Assembly: GCF_009002475.1 (NCBI RefSeq)
Contig: NZ_AP019860.1
Coordinates: forward strand, 310,001 to 374,000
Direction: 5' to 3'
Source: Candidatus Uabimicrobium amorphum
GTDB taxonomy: Bacteria; Planctomycetota; Uabimicrobiia; Uabimicrobiales; Uabimicrobiaceae
Length of the DNA: 64,000 nucleotides
Part shown: positions 18,601 through 29,027 of the stretch, one piece after another
How the letters are laid out: every line of letters starts with the position of its first letter
How positions within the stretch are numbered: position 1 is the first letter of the stretch
Translations under genes and position numbers: made by a program
Notes under the pieces: model-generated
Databases searched by the model: none
Told to the model about the DNA's origin: nothing
The model's input: the letters and a program-made list of their open reading frames with translations, nothing else

Positions 18601-19192
18601 CTAATTTTATGAGGGGACATAAGTGATACGAAGCATGGACGTTGGTAAATCCCATTTCTTGTGCAATTTCAGCCACTTTTTGTTCGTGAGCGCTATAACA
18701 CCACGAGTTCATCAAGGCAATGGCAAGAGATGTGAAACCTTCGTTTTTAATTTTACGAAGTTTTTGGGTTGTATCATCTATATCAATGGGGGTAATAACA
18801 CGACCATTGGCAGCAATGCGTTCTTTGATGCCAATGCTACGTAAATGTATGGGGTCAGGTTTTTGGACATTTAATGCAAATAAGTTTTTACGGTCTTGAT
18901 AACCAATGTTTAGGATATCTTTAAATCCACAAGTGGTGACAAAACACACTTTTTCTCCTGTGCGTTCCAAAAGCGCATTTGTCGCGACTGTTGTACCAAT
19001 ATGAATGCGCGCAACATTTTCAATCGAAAACGAGGCGCATATTTCGTGGATACCAAAAACAATGGCGTTGTGATAATTTTTCGACCGCGATAATACTTTG
19101 TGTGTGTGTATTTCACCCTTTTGTGAAATAGCAACAATATCGGTGAAGGTGCCTCCGCGGTCGACGGCAATTGTCCAATTGTTTTTACTCAT
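15611..19192 (-). CDS. 5-oxoprolinase / hydantoinase A-B fusion
   Basis: A 1193-residue fusion of both hydantoinase/oxoprolinase subunits. Residues 1-680 are HyuA-like: [14 protein letters not shown] (ATP-binding start), [28 protein letters not shown], and SGGGS with [12 protein letters not shown]. Residues about 690-1193 are HyuB-like: [47 protein letters not shown] and the C-terminal YTPGGGGFG. This matches ATP-dependent 5-oxoprolinase, which opens pyroglutamate to glutamate; related hydantoinases and acetophenone carboxylases share the fold, so the substrate is inferred. It lies in an operon with arginase and nadC, consistent with amino-acid nitrogen metabolism. Confidence 0.92.
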   Translation of the reverse strand: MSKNNWTIAVDRGGTFTDIVAISQKGEIHTHKVLSRSKNYHNAIVFGIHEICASFSIENVARIHIGTTVATNALLERTGEKVCFVTTCGFKDILNIGYQDRKNLFALNVQKPDPIHLRSIGIKERIAANGRVITPIDIDDTTQKLRKIKNEGFTSLAIALMNSWCYSAHEQKVAEIAQEMGFTNVHASYHLCPLIKLVMRGQTTVINAYLHPKLKEHIDFLLANFHDTTLRFMQSSGGVTRADSFWGKDAILSGPAGGIVAVQNIMQNFPKQKAISFDMGGTSTDVSRFDGNINKIFETQIADIPFHSDMLNIKTIASGGGSILKFDGTKLSVGPESAGASPGPSCYGYGGPLTITDANLHLGRILPEYFPRVFGQSNSEPLQENAHLFTKLATQIKTDLGKSYSSHELAQGFIDIINQNMCNAIKEISIAEGFALDDYTLVSFGGAGGQHVCCIAQILGIKQIVVHPTASVFSAYGIAVSDHVETKAKSVLLPFNQKTCAIVDQHFSELEKQLSVRDEITRYLDLRVCGTDYSTTVLYIDNNYQKTYDDFVQKYQKNHQRQLAQNEQLEIVNVRIEASSRSNAFREKKHPVHTREVQRSSAATAHHQVFYQTSFIDVAVFLRSTLQPGDFLHGPAMIVDDHNTIFVTPEFKAVINEYNYLILQVQNVPQKAIKTEKDPVLLEVFNNAFTHIARQMGFDLINTAHSTNIKERLDFSCAIFDKQGNLVANAPHIPVHLGAMSETVKDLIHTHKQNLCPNDCYVSNDPFHGGSHLPDITVISPFFDGDEVQFFVACRGHHADIGGITPGSMPPFSQKIEEEGIVLRNFCLVSDGTTNFSQLTKILSQKPYPARNINERISDLQAQIAANRRGLRELDNLVTLYSLETVKLYTSYIQENACMATQKLIGYLLKDRSNALFSFRDYLENGACICVKITLSATNKGHAHIDFSGTSPQDSGNLNAPLAVVKSAILYVLRALIEEDIPLNSGCLKPLTITVPEKSILNPQPGAAVVGGNVETSQRIVDVLLGALQVVAASQGTMNNLTFGKDGEDGFGYYETICGGTGAGNNFHGANAIHSHMTNTRITDPEVLEFRYPQVRLESFSIRKNSGGKGKFNGGDGVIRRLRFLEACKVSILSERRSIPPYGLQGGSDGMCGKNTITNIDGREQTLPSKITLDIQQQEIISIYTPGGGGFGE

Positions 19193-19215
19193 AGGGACGT
19201 GCCCTAAATAAAATT

Positions 19216-21186
19216 TTATCCATGTAAAAAACTATTAAATATTGTTTCCATACAAGTACTGTGTATTTTTTTTGCAAACTTGACACTGTCTTCCCACCAT
19301 GCGATATCTTCAGGATGTGTAAATTCAGGCGGCATTACATAATTGGGTTGTTTCCGCAATTCCAGTGCATGGGAAAATAAAATTTGATCCATGCGTTCGC
19401 GAACTTCATCGATTTCGATACGGTTTTCATATTCAAAAGTGATCATTTCGTGAATAAGGTCACTCATCTCATCAATAAGGGGTTGCCCTTTAATAAAATC
19501 GTTTACACGCGGTTTGTTAGGGTTCATTGCGGCATCGACAAGCTCGTCAAGGTTGTTACCACTGATAGGACGCAACCCTGTTAACATTGTGAACATTACC
19601 GTTCCAAGCTGGTATACATCACATTTATGGTTAAGAATGTTTGTCGGTTCAAATTGCTCAGGAGCCGCGTAGTAAATAGATCCTTCAAACTTATTGCGCT
19701 GTGCATTTTCTTCTGCAGTAATCGGACGGTACTTATCGCGAAGTTCTTCGGCACATGCTTCTTCACGTGCAATCATCGTTGGTATGCGGAATTGTAGTTT
19801 CTTAATTTGTTGCATGGTGCGTTCATCTTTTGTTTGCTGAACCTCCTGCAAAAGCCTGCGTAGCTGCGCTTCTGTTTGCTCTCTATCCCGACTAACTTTT
19901 AAGAAATTTTCGTCGACGATACGCAATAACCTGCGTCTTTCATCGGAAAGAGAAGAGTCTTTTTTGGTGGTTAGAGACAAACCAAAGTCAGATAACTTTG
20001 GCATACCGTTGTCGCCCAGTAGAACATTAAGAGGTTTAATATCGCGATGAATGATACCTTTGCGCTTTAGTTTTTGTAAAGTGCGTACCATACCATACAT
20101 CATGGCGAAAGCCACAGTGGGTGTTAAACGGCCATTGGGAAATTTTTTGTACAGTTGTTCGGTATTACCCTCGGGAGCAAACTCCATTAAAAGATAATAT
20201 CCTAAGCACTCTTTGTCGTTGCCATCTACGGCAAAAACGCGACCGTGTTGAATCGCACCAATAATCGTTTCGCATATTTCCGGATCTTCTGCAACGCGCG
20301 TCATTAGCGCCGCTTCTTGTATCAGTGCTTCTTCATGCCCTTCGAAGGCAACTTTGGCTACAAAATCCATGCCCTTGGGAATTTCCGCATAGATACTTTC
20401 GCGGTTTTGTGCATCTTTCCTGACTTGTAGATAATCGGCAAATTTTTGACGTGCCCACACATTTTCTGGTCTAAGTGGCAAAATAGTTGGGTCGTGTTTT
20501 GTTGTCAATTTCAGAATAGCGCCCATACCACCCTTGTCGAGTTCAACGATGTTGTAGTCACCTTCAAAAAACTTTTTGATACGTGAAATACTATCCTCGA
20601 CAACTTCTGCTTGCGGAATCTTTAAAACGCGCACCGTAAATATCTTAAATGCATTTTCTTGGCGTACGGTATAGTGTTGACCGTTTTGCAATTTGTAGTC
20701 GCTAGCAAAGCGATCCCAAGCAATCATTTGTTCTGGCGCTTGCGTATACACAGGAACATCTACGGCGTCATCCATTGGCTTTGGTTTTTCTTCGTCACCA
20801 CCTAAGCACATGGTAAAATCAAAGTCTTGGTCTTCTTTTATCGGTGCTTCTTCCGCAACATTGGTACGCTGGTGATTTGAGAAACTGCTAATGTGATTTT
20901 GAACAATGCCTTCGAACTTGTTGTAGTAAAATTGTACAGCGGCTTGTTTCAAATCTATCTCGACAATGATACGACCTTCATTTTCATCTGTTTTTAGCAA
21001 CCAGCACTCGCGCTTAAAGATGCTAAATAGTCCGTATATAAACGTATCTTGATACTCCGCGGGCAAACTCACAACACGACGGTCGATACTCATAGCTTCT
21101 TTAACACTGGCAACTTTGCTCATTGTTTGATCAAAATCTTGCTGTAAATTTTCGGTTGTCAGATGTATATTTTGCAGGTTTTCCAT
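19216..21186 (-). CDS. Ser/Thr protein kinase with a long activation-loop insertion
   Basis: About 656 residues from the ATG at 21186, which follows GGAAAGAG and starts 13 bases after the arginase stop; a frame extending to 21270 would overlap arginase. Residues 1-205 are unique and acidic. The kinase spans about 210-640: GGMGAI loop (219-224), AKVAF Lys (about 278, with a roughly 40-residue insert before it), HRDIKPLNVLL (380-390), DFG (400-402), and an APE motif in YYAAPEQF (about 508-510). About 105 residues separate DFG from APE, against 20-35 normally. The insert is a charged helical stretch (LRRLLQEVQQTKDERTMQQI) likely to form a coiled coil. There is no membrane helix. It sits between metabolic genes in an operon. 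Confidence 0.9.
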   Translation of the reverse strand: MENLQNIHLTTENLQQDFDQTMSKVASVKEAMSIDRRVVSLPAEYQDTFIYGLFSIFKRECWLLKTDENEGRIIVEIDLKQAAVQFYYNKFEGIVQNHISSFSNHQRTNVAEEAPIKEDQDFDFTMCLGGDEEKPKPMDDAVDVPVYTQAPEQMIAWDRFASDYKLQNGQHYTVRQENAFKIFTVRVLKIPQAEVVEDSISRIKKFFEGDYNIVELDKGGMGAILKLTTKHDPTILPLRPENVWARQKFADYLQVRKDAQNRESIYAEIPKGMDFVAKVAFEGHEEALIQEAALMTRVAEDPEICETIIGAIQHGRVFAVDGNDKECLGYYLLMEFAPEGNTEQLYKKFPNGRLTPTVAFAMMYGMVRTLQKLKRKGIIHRDIKPLNVLLGDNGMPKLSDFGLSLTTKKDSSLSDERRRLLRIVDENFLKVSRDREQTEAQLRRLLQEVQQTKDERTMQQIKKLQFRIPTMIAREEACAEELRDKYRPITAEENAQRNKFEGSIYYAAPEQFEPTNILNHKCDVYQLGTVMFTMLTGLRPISGNNLDELVDAAMNPNKPRVNDFIKGQPLIDEMSDLIHEMITFEYENRIEIDEVRERMDQILFSHALELRKQPNYVMPPEFTHPEDIAWWEDSVKFAKKIHSTCMETIFNSFLHG

Positions 21187-21199
21187 AACTCTTTCCGAT

Positions 21200-22120
21200 C
21201 TAGATAATGATTTGACCCATTCCTGAAGCAACAATTTCGACAGCAGTTTCTGCACTTTGATTTTGTACATCCAAAATAGGATTTACCTCAGCGACCTCTA
21301 GTGAACACATCATGCCAGACTCAGCAACTGACTCCATAATCATGTGAGCTTCACGATAGGAAAGGCCTCCGGCTACAGGAGTTCCCACTCCTGGAACGAA
21401 TCGCGGATCAAGGCTGTCGACGTCAAAACTTACATGCAAATGATCGACGTTACCTTTAAATTTATCGATAATTTTTTGCATAATGTTGTACACACCTAAC
21501 TGGTCTATTTTACTCATAGAGTATACTTCTAAACCAGAGTCAATGATGGTTTTACGCTCTTCAATATCAATACTTCGTATTCCGATGAGTGCACAATTCT
21601 CTGCTTTGATTTTGGGGGAAAAGCCTAAAAGACCTGTCAACTTGTCATGGCCATAACCCAAAGAAGCGGCCATGGGCATGCCGTGTATATTTCCCGAAGG
21701 CGTTGTTTGATCGGTGTTCATGTCTGGATGAGCATCTACCCATAGAACTCCTAATCTTTTATTTTTGTCGCGACAATAAGCCGAAACACCTGCAATACTG
21801 GCTAAAGACATCGAGTGGTCTCCACCGATGCATAGTGGAAAATTTCCACGATTCAGCACACCTTGGATTCTGTTGGCCAGGACTTCTCCTGTTTTTACAA
21901 TTTCATCCAAGTACTTTAATTTTGTGTCTATGACTTTTTGTTGAGCGCGGTGCTGAATTTGCAAATCCCCATGGTCGATAACATCGTACCCAAGGTTTTC
22001 CAGTCTCTTTTCGATACCTGCGATTCTCAAAGCGGAAGGGCCCATGTCAACACCGCGACGATCCGCCCCTAAGTCCATTGGAAATCCAATTATTTCAACG
22101 ATTCGTTTATTAGCTTGCAT
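21200..22120 (-). CDS. rocF: Arginase
   Basis: A 306-residue ureohydrolase that cleaves arginine to ornithine and urea. Mn-binding motifs are intact: GGDHSMSLASI, VDAHPDMNTD, and SFDVDSLDPRFVPGVGTPV. The N-terminal GFPMDLGADRRGVDMGPSALR is the arginase (rather than agmatinase) signature. The start ATG at 22120 has AGGAAA upstream and lies eight bases after the nadC stop. It is translated with nadC and the kinase in one operon, so arginine breakdown, NAD synthesis and pyroglutamate recycling are transcriptionally linked. Confidence 0.95.
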   Translation of the reverse strand: MQANKRIVEIIGFPMDLGADRRGVDMGPSALRIAGIEKRLENLGYDVIDHGDLQIQHRAQQKVIDTKLKYLDEIVKTGEVLANRIQGVLNRGNFPLCIGGDHSMSLASIAGVSAYCRDKNKRLGVLWVDAHPDMNTDQTTPSGNIHGMPMAASLGYGHDKLTGLLGFSPKIKAENCALIGIRSIDIEERKTIIDSGLEVYSMSKIDQLGVYNIMQKIIDKFKGNVDHLHVSFDVDSLDPRFVPGVGTPVAGGLSYREAHMIMESVAESGMMCSLEVAEVNPILDVQNQSAETAVEIVASGMGQIII

Positions 22121-22128
22121 AAATTTTC

Positions 22129-22980
22129 CTACTTGACAAAATTCATACTAATATCTAATGATACTGCACGGTTTGTGATCGCTCCGCTGGACACATAATC
22201 AATATCAAGAGGAGCTAACTCTTTAACTCTCTGCGGGGTGATACCTCCCGAAACTTCAATGTCTATATGTTTGCCGCAACCGCGAATAATACCAATAGCT
22301 TTGTGAATACTTTCATTGTTCATGTTATCGAGCATTATACGATTTATTTTGTATTTTATCACATCATGTAACTGTTCTAGGTGAGCAACTTCAACGGTAA
22401 TAAAATATTTGTCTCCGTAAGCATTTAGCACTTTTTCAATTGCCTGAGAAATACTTCCAGCAGCTTTGATATGGTTATCTTTAATCATGACCATATCGTA
22501 AAGTCCGCAACGATAGTTGGTACCACCGGCAATCCGAACGGCGTATTTTTCCAAGCTACGGAGTAAAGGAGTGGTTTTTCGCGTATCTAAAATACCAAGG
22601 CGATGCGGTTTAGCAGCGATAATATATTCATGTGTAGATGTTGCTATGCCACTTAGGTGTTGCAAAAAGTTAAGTGCAGTTCTCTCACATTTTAACAAGG
22701 TGGACATTGGGCCTGTGACTGTGGCAACCATTGTACCTTTGTTTATATATTCTCCCTCCGCAAAAAGAGGAGAAATGGTTACTTGAGGGTCCACGGAGTG
22801 AAATACCTGAGTAAATACGGGCATGCCAGCAAGAACACCGTCTTGTTTAAACAAAATTTCTGCTGCTCCATGGCAAGAACTGCTACCAAGAATTGCATTG
22901 GTGGTAATATCTCCATCTGCAATATCTTCTTCTAAAGCGGCTGCTATTAAATCAATGATTTGTTTTGTTATTACTGTCAT
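22129..22980 (-). CDS. nadC: Nicotinate-nucleotide pyrophosphorylase (quinolinate phosphoribosyltransferase)
   Basis: A 283-residue NAD-biosynthesis enzyme that converts quinolinate and PRPP to nicotinate mononucleotide. The family motifs EEDIADGDITTNAI (N-terminal), ERTALNFLQHLSGIAT, ILDTRKTTPLLRSLEKYAV, GGTNYRCGLYDMVMIKDNHI and IEVSGGITPQRV are all present in order, with the PRPP and quinolinate-binding Arg and Lys residues. Length is normal. It is the first gene of the minus-strand operon with arginase, a kinase, 5-oxoprolinase and an acyl-CoA dehydrogenase. nadA and nadB are not in the window. Confidence 0.96.
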   Translation of the reverse strand: MTVITKQIIDLIAAALEEDIADGDITTNAILGSSSCHGAAEILFKQDGVLAGMPVFTQVFHSVDPQVTISPLFAEGEYINKGTMVATVTGPMSTLLKCERTALNFLQHLSGIATSTHEYIIAAKPHRLGILDTRKTTPLLRSLEKYAVRIAGGTNYRCGLYDMVMIKDNHIKAAGSISQAIEKVLNAYGDKYFITVEVAHLEQLHDVIKYKINRIMLDNMNNESIHKAIGIIRGCGKHIDIEVSGGITPQRVKELAPLDIDYVSSGAITNRAVSLDISMNFVK

Positions 22981-23089
22981 ATCTTTACTATCATAACATA
23001 ATTTTTAGACTCGCACAAATTGTAAGTTTAAGTTATACTATCACAAGTTACACTTTCACAACATCAAATAATTTGCAAGGGAAAAAAAA

Positions 23090-24133
23090 TTGATAGTTTT
23101 TTTATGTGACCAATGTCAGAAGATTATATCAGAAGCTGAGTTACGAAATGGTAGCACACGCAAGAAGAATGGAGAGGTAATTTGTGGTGACTGTTCTGTG
23201 GAACAAAAAAATAGTCGCGAACTCTTCACATGTGATCGTTGCACGAAAAAACACTCTCTCGATTTACTGAGAACGGGCAAAGCCTCATTAATTAAAGGTA
23301 AACTCTATTGCCATCGTTGTCGCGAATTCGCGGAGAAGACATCACGAGAAATATTAGATTTCAAGTACCTTTCTGCCGTTTTTGTATTATTCTTGGGCAT
23401 TCCCATGATGATTGGTTCTACAATGTGGCTATATCGCTACATGCAAAATATACAAGGTAACGCTGTTACACCTCAAGAAAATGCCATGTCCGAAGATATG
23501 CTCCGCATGCAAAAGCAACTCAAGGAGTTGACAGACGTTTTGATGAACAAGAGAACCAGATCCGCTGTTGAGGAAGACAACGGTGATACGCAACAAGATA
23601 ACACCACCGCTGATAGTTCTTCACAAGCAAATGATACACCACGAAACAATACACAGCCTAAAAAATCACTGGATGATATCCTGGGTGATTTGAAAAAACA
23701 ACAAAAGCAGCAAAACCCTCAACCACAACGACCTAAGTCGGACAACACCGTTCGCAACAAAATAGCACAAATAAACTTAAATATACAAAAAACATTTGCT
23801 GGAAAACTCAAAAGCTCTGATGAAGCAGAAAGAGTCGCGGCAATTTTACAAATCATGCAAAATCGCGAAAGAGCATGTATTCCACTTCTAGTGGAATCTC
23901 TCAAAGATAAAAGTCCGTTGGTACGCAGCTTTGCGGCAAAAGCACTAGGATCTCTAGGGGCAAACAAAAGCATCCCACAACTACTCAGTAATGTTTCTGA
24001 TAAAAATATTCACGTGAGAAGATCCATTGCTAAGTCATTAACGATGTTGACCGGCCGTGGCTTCAAAGACCACCAAGACCTCACGAATGAAGACAAACAA
24101 AAGCTAATAGACTTTATTAACAGAGAACGATAG
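23090..24133 (+). CDS. Membrane protein with two zinc ribbons and C-terminal HEAT repeats
   Basis: 347 residues from a TTG at 23090, with AAGGG eight bases upstream. Two Cys4 zinc ribbons come first: LCDQCQ...ICGDC (about residues 5-45) and FTCDRCTKK...LYCHRC (about 45-85). One membrane helix (AVFVLFLGIPMMIGSTMWLY) follows near 100-120. Residues about 135-225 are a polar, Gln/Asn-rich linker, and 235-330 hold HEAT or PBS-lyase-type repeats (AAILQIMQNRERACIPLLVE, VRSFAAKALGSLGANKSIPQ). The layout suggests a cytoplasmic metal-binding head and an external protein-binding scaffold, or the reverse. No enzymatic motif is present. It diverges from nadC and ends at a strong terminator. Confidence 0.83.
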   Translation: MIVFLCDQCQKIISEAELRNGSTRKKNGEVICGDCSVEQKNSRELFTCDRCTKKHSLDLLRTGKASLIKGKLYCHRCREFAEKTSREILDFKYLSAVFVLFLGIPMMIGSTMWLYRYMQNIQGNAVTPQENAMSEDMLRMQKQLKELTDVLMNKRTRSAVEEDNGDTQQDNTTADSSSQANDTPRNNTQPKKSLDDILGDLKKQQKQQNPQPQRPKSDNTVRNKIAQINLNIQKTFAGKLKSSDEAERVAAILQIMQNRERACIPLLVESLKDKSPLVRSFAAKALGSLGANKSIPQLLSNVSDKNIHVRRSIAKSLTMLTGRGFKDHQDLTNEDKQKLIDFINRER

Positions 24134-24144
24134 AATAACGTTTT

Positions 24145-24188
24145 GTTTGCGTTTATTTTGCAATAAATTATTCAAAATAAACGCGAAT
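24145..24188 (+). terminator. Long hairpin downstream of the zinc-ribbon/HEAT gene
   Basis: A perfect 12-bp stem, GCGTTTATTTTG (24149-24160) with CAAAATAAACGC (24173-24184), extends a few pairs further with G-U pairs. It lies directly after the stop codon. No clear T-tract follows, so the terminator call rests on position and stem strength. The rest of this 307-bp gap holds the REP-like hairpin at 24269-24289 and the glpK leader. Confidence 0.55.
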
Positions 24189-24268
24189 GAAACAAATTTC
24201 TTACCTATCAATTTCCCCATTCTTGCAAAATCACGAAAATTTATGAGTATCTATAACGTTTGAGGGAC

Positions 24269-24289
24269 GGGCGGACACGAGGTCCGCCC
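24269..24289. repeat. REP-like palindrome
   Basis: GGGCGGAC, ACGAG, GTCCGCCC forms an 8-bp GC-only hairpin followed by CCTAC. It is far more GC-rich than its surroundings. Very similar GTAGGGGCGGAC-type palindromes are scattered between genes in many unrelated bacteria, so this is probably a dispersed repeat rather than a local regulatory site. Confidence 0.6.
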
Positions 24290-24395
24290 CTACAACGCAC
24301 TTCGCAAAAGGTATACAAGTTCATGCGTTATGGATCAAAAGAATGAATGCGATATTCACTATTGTGTTTGCATACTGTGCTTTTTACAACGCTAA

Positions 24396-25925
<1,530 letters not shown>

Positions 25926-25938
25926 ATTCATATAAAAA

Positions 25939-25964
25939 AGAAGGGCGGATCATACCTCCCTTCT
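25939..25964. terminator. Weak stem-loop after glpK
   Basis: AGAAGGG (25939-25945) pairs with CCCTTCT (25958-25964), with an inner GG/CC pair. It is A-rich on the left and has no T-tract on the right. It could end glpK or mark a processing site. Confidence 0.35.
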
Positions 25965-26053
25965 CCACCAAAGGTACTACATCATTCCTTCGTTTGCAAA
26001 TCAGCGCATTTTCGTACATAATTTATGTGGAGCAAGGTATTTGGGAGAACAAA

Positions 26054-26371
26054 ATGAAAGTTGTTTTATGTAATTGTCCACCAGACAAAGCAGAAGAGAT
26101 TGCCAAAGAACTCGTAGAAAGCCGTGTTGCGGCATGTGTAAATATCTTGCCACATGTAAAAAGCTTTTACCACTGGGATGGGAAGTTGTGTTGTGATGAA
26201 GAAAAAACACTACTCATTAAAATTCGCGGTCACGATTTTCGCGTGCTACAACAGAAAATATTACAGCTACACCCAAACGATGTTCCGGAAATAGTTGAAC
26301 TAAACGTATCCAATGTAAATGCGGAATATCTAAAATGGTTGTATGCTAGTACAGGAGGAGAAGATGCGTAA
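26054..26371 (+). CDS. cutA: CutA divalent-cation tolerance protein
   Basis: 105 residues from the ATG at 26054, preceded by GGGAGA; an in-frame start at 25994 would add leader-like sequence. It matches trimeric CutA proteins along its length: VVLCNCPPDKAEEIAKELVE, VAACVNILPHVKSFYHWDGK, and LHPNDVPEIVELNV followed by the C-terminal YLKWLYAST. CutA is linked to copper and other divalent-metal tolerance, but its biochemical role is unsettled. It is the first gene of an operon: its last eight bases overlap the start of the secreted Cys-module protein gene. Confidence 0.95.
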   Translation: MKVVLCNCPPDKAEEIAKELVESRVAACVNILPHVKSFYHWDGKLCCDEEKTLLIKIRGHDFRVLQQKILQLHPNDVPEIVELNVSNVNAEYLKWLYASTGGEDA

Positions 26372-29027
26372 GTATTTACTTGGGTTTATGTTACTGCTAA
26401 GCATTCATGCGCATGAAGTAAAAGTTGGTAATATTTCTTACTATGCTTTACAGCAACAGCGGTTTTTTTGCGTAGAGTTGGATGTGATAGATAGCACGCC
26501 AGATCTTGTTGCGGAAATGGACATTGTTGTCGAAGACAGTTCGCAAAAAACCTATAGTCATTTTTTACTACGCGGTGAGGAGTGGCCCGATTTTGTATCA
26601 CAGAATCCACAAACAAGTCGTTTGTATTGGATCGGGCGTTTTTCTGAAGAAGGCAAAATATTAGTAGATACCACTCTACTGCCATTTTTTTCGGAAAATA
26701 CCTTTCATGCCTTTAGTCAAACGTTAGAACTACCAAAAGAAGCCACGCAAAATAAAGCATTGCCCTCGATGTGGGCGATGGCGCGAAATGCGTCTTATAG
26801 CCGATATTTACGTCAACAACGCAATGATTATATCGAACACAGTTTGGTAAGCTCGGCCAGTAGGTTTCGCATACCAGTGCAAGTTTCTCCTTACTTACTA
26901 GGAGAAAATATTCGCAATATATCCTACACCAAAACAAGTGAAAAAAACATTGACATTGTCCAGGTGGAGGGGCTGCGTCCCTACGAAAAATTTCCGGTCA
27001 AAGATAAAAATATTCCTACATTTCTCATGACAAATATTGTGCCTAAAGACTATTATTTTCTGCATTTTACTTCGGCAAAGGGCATCTTTAACCTTGTCGA
27101 CAAACTGGGGAAATGTCAAGACAACTTGCTTACACAGTTCACGACAACCGGCCGTTCTAGTTCTTTTTTTGAAAAAATGCTGCAAACACTTGCCATTTCC
27201 TTTGACAATAGTGAAAGTGATAGTGGCGGCGGTGGATTAGGTAAAAGTCTTCTCGATTGGGTCATCGCGGATATGGCTCTTGTGGGATCAGACTTTTTAT
27301 TGAGCGAGGGGAGTTCTTATGCGTTGATCGTCCACGTAAAAAGTCAATTTTTATTAGACTTTCAACTTAAAAAATATTTTAGCCAGGCGGTCAAAAACGG
27401 AGCAACTTCTTTATCAAAGCGCTATAGAGGGATTTCATACCGTAAAATTGTCGACACCAAGAAAGGCATAAATAGCCACTCGTGCTACATCAATAATTTT
27501 CTGGTTTTGAGTAACAGCGAGACAATGATCAAAAATATTATCTCCACAACACCACCAAAATCGTTGGCGCGTACAAATGACTTATTAAAGGCGCGTTCCG
27601 TGTTCGCTGCAAATCCCCAAAAAGAACAGGCATTTCTATACATTTCGCGAGACCATTTGTACAAAATAAATAGTCCACAATACACCATATCGAGTTACCG
27701 CAGGGCCATGTGCCGTGATAACCTACGTTTTCTACAATACGAACTCCTGGAAAGTTACAGTAATCATCGTAGAATGCCAAAAGATTTAGCGATTCCCGAA
27801 GAAATGCATTGCGCAGATGGCGGTAAATATGTGCTTCGTTATGCGAAACCGACGTGCACGGTGCACAATCATCTTGGTTACCTTACCCCTGTCGATGAAA
27901 CCCTACCACGAACTGTCTACGAAAGCGAACACAGCGCCTACGCAAAATTTCGCGATAGCTTTTATGGACAGGAAAACGAGTTTTTGTCACCCATTGCTAT
28001 GCGCATACCTGAGTCCAAAGAGTTAAGTGCTGAAATTTTTTCTCCCGCAGCGAGCTATGCACTCTTTAAAAATTTACCAAAATACTTAATTAATGACAAT
28101 CAACGAATATTAAAAACGTATTTACCCAATGTATTTTTCGCAGCTAATTTATCGTGCAATATGGACAAAGTACTCGAAGACCCTAAAGTTAAAAAGTATT
28201 TGCAGCAATTGCGTGTCCCGCATTTACATGCGCTTCTACCTAATCTAGGAAAACAGCTCTCACTATATGTTTGCGATGACGATCTATTGTTTGTTCCGCA
28301 AATAGACGCAAAGTTTTATGATATTTCGACATTTATGCCGGCTTTTGTTACGCTACCATTTTATAGTACAATCACGATTAAAAATCCCATGGAATTAGAA
28401 CGTAAACTCCAGGCAATTATTTGGGACATAAAAAAATATCACTCTATTGAAAACGAAATTCAGCTCAACGTTGTCAAAGAGGAGTATCACGGTAAAAAAT
28501 GTTATATTTTCAAATTTAAATATCGTTCGGTGCAGTACTCGTTGTTTCTTGTTATCAAGGAGAACTTTTTAGTGGTAACAAACAAACGCGACGTTGCGTT
28601 TGCATTTATTGACGACAAAGTCGATTCTTTTATGGCGCAGGCAAATAATTTAGAAATCTTCGTAAGCCCAAAAAAGATAAATAAGATTCGCGAAAATTTG
28701 AAATGGGAAGCAGGAGACCATATCCGCCAAGAGTGTACCTATAATATGCACATGCTCGAAGTCGTGGGGCGCTTTTTTCCCGAAAAAACACTTGCCAATA
28801 TACAAGACACAATGTATGGTTACAGCGAAATAGTTTGTCCTCAGGGAGGAAAGTACACACGTCATTTTCATCGTTTACGTTGCGATGTTCACGGGACAAA
28901 TTTGTTATCAAAAAGGAAAATACAGCCTGACTCGGTAAACGCAGTATGGCCCGATACATCTGTAGATTTAAATTTTACCGATCAAGGCTTTATCGTTAAA
29001 ATACACCTTCAAGGAGCTAAAAATTGA
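26364..29027 (+). CDS. Large exported protein with two Cys4/GGKY modules
   Basis: About 887 residues from the ATG at 26364 with a strong AGGAGGAG site; the start overlaps the cutA stop. It begins [20 protein letters not shown], a signal peptide. Two related modules appear: one begins [10 protein letters not shown] and ends [19 protein letters not shown] (about residues 455-515), the other begins [10 protein letters not shown] and ends [19 protein letters not shown] (about 790-850). The pattern C-x2-GGKY-x8-9-C-x2-H resembles C-terminal motifs of pseudopilin-like proteins. A DUF3352-like reading of the rest is possible but weak. No catalytic motif is seen. Its function, and any link to cutA or tkt, is unknown. 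Confidence 0.78.
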   Translation: MRKYLLGFMLLLSIHAHEVKVGNISYYALQQQRFFCVELDVIDSTPDLVAEMDIVVEDSSQKTYSHFLLRGEEWPDFVSQNPQTSRLYWIGRFSEEGKILVDTTLLPFFSENTFHAFSQTLELPKEATQNKALPSMWAMARNASYSRYLRQQRNDYIEHSLVSSASRFRIPVQVSPYLLGENIRNISYTKTSEKNIDIVQVEGLRPYEKFPVKDKNIPTFLMTNIVPKDYYFLHFTSAKGIFNLVDKLGKCQDNLLTQFTTTGRSSSFFEKMLQTLAISFDNSESDSGGGGLGKSLLDWVIADMALVGSDFLLSEGSSYALIVHVKSQFLLDFQLKKYFSQAVKNGATSLSKRYRGISYRKIVDTKKGINSHSCYINNFLVLSNSETMIKNIISTTPPKSLARTNDLLKARSVFAANPQKEQAFLYISRDHLYKINSPQYTISSYRRAMCRDNLRFLQYELLESYSNHRRMPKDLAIPEEMHCADGGKYVLRYAKPTCTVHNHLGYLTPVDETLPRTVYESEHSAYAKFRDSFYGQENEFLSPIAMRIPESKELSAEIFSPAASYALFKNLPKYLINDNQRILKTYLPNVFFAANLSCNMDKVLEDPKVKKYLQQLRVPHLHALLPNLGKQLSLYVCDDDLLFVPQIDAKFYDISTFMPAFVTLPFYSTITIKNPMELERKLQAIIWDIKKYHSIENEIQLNVVKEEYHGKKCYIFKFKYRSVQYSLFLVIKENFLVVTNKRDVAFAFIDDKVDSFMAQANNLEIFVSPKKINKIRENLKWEAGDHIRQECTYNMHMLEVVGRFFPEKTLANIQDTMYGYSEIVCPQGGKYTRHFHRLRCDVHGTNLLSKRKIQPDSVNAVWPDTSVDLNFTDQGFIVKIHLQGAKN

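Noticed and set aside
21187..21270. Extended N-terminus of the activation-loop kinase overlapping arginase
   Set aside because: The ATG at 21186 has a good ribosome-binding site and the extension is out-of-frame arginase coding sequence.
22982..23015. TTGTGC-N17-TATGAT as a promoter for nadC
   Set aside because: It would leave only a few bases before the ATG, so the start site would be nearly leaderless; chance similarity in AT-rich DNA is likely.
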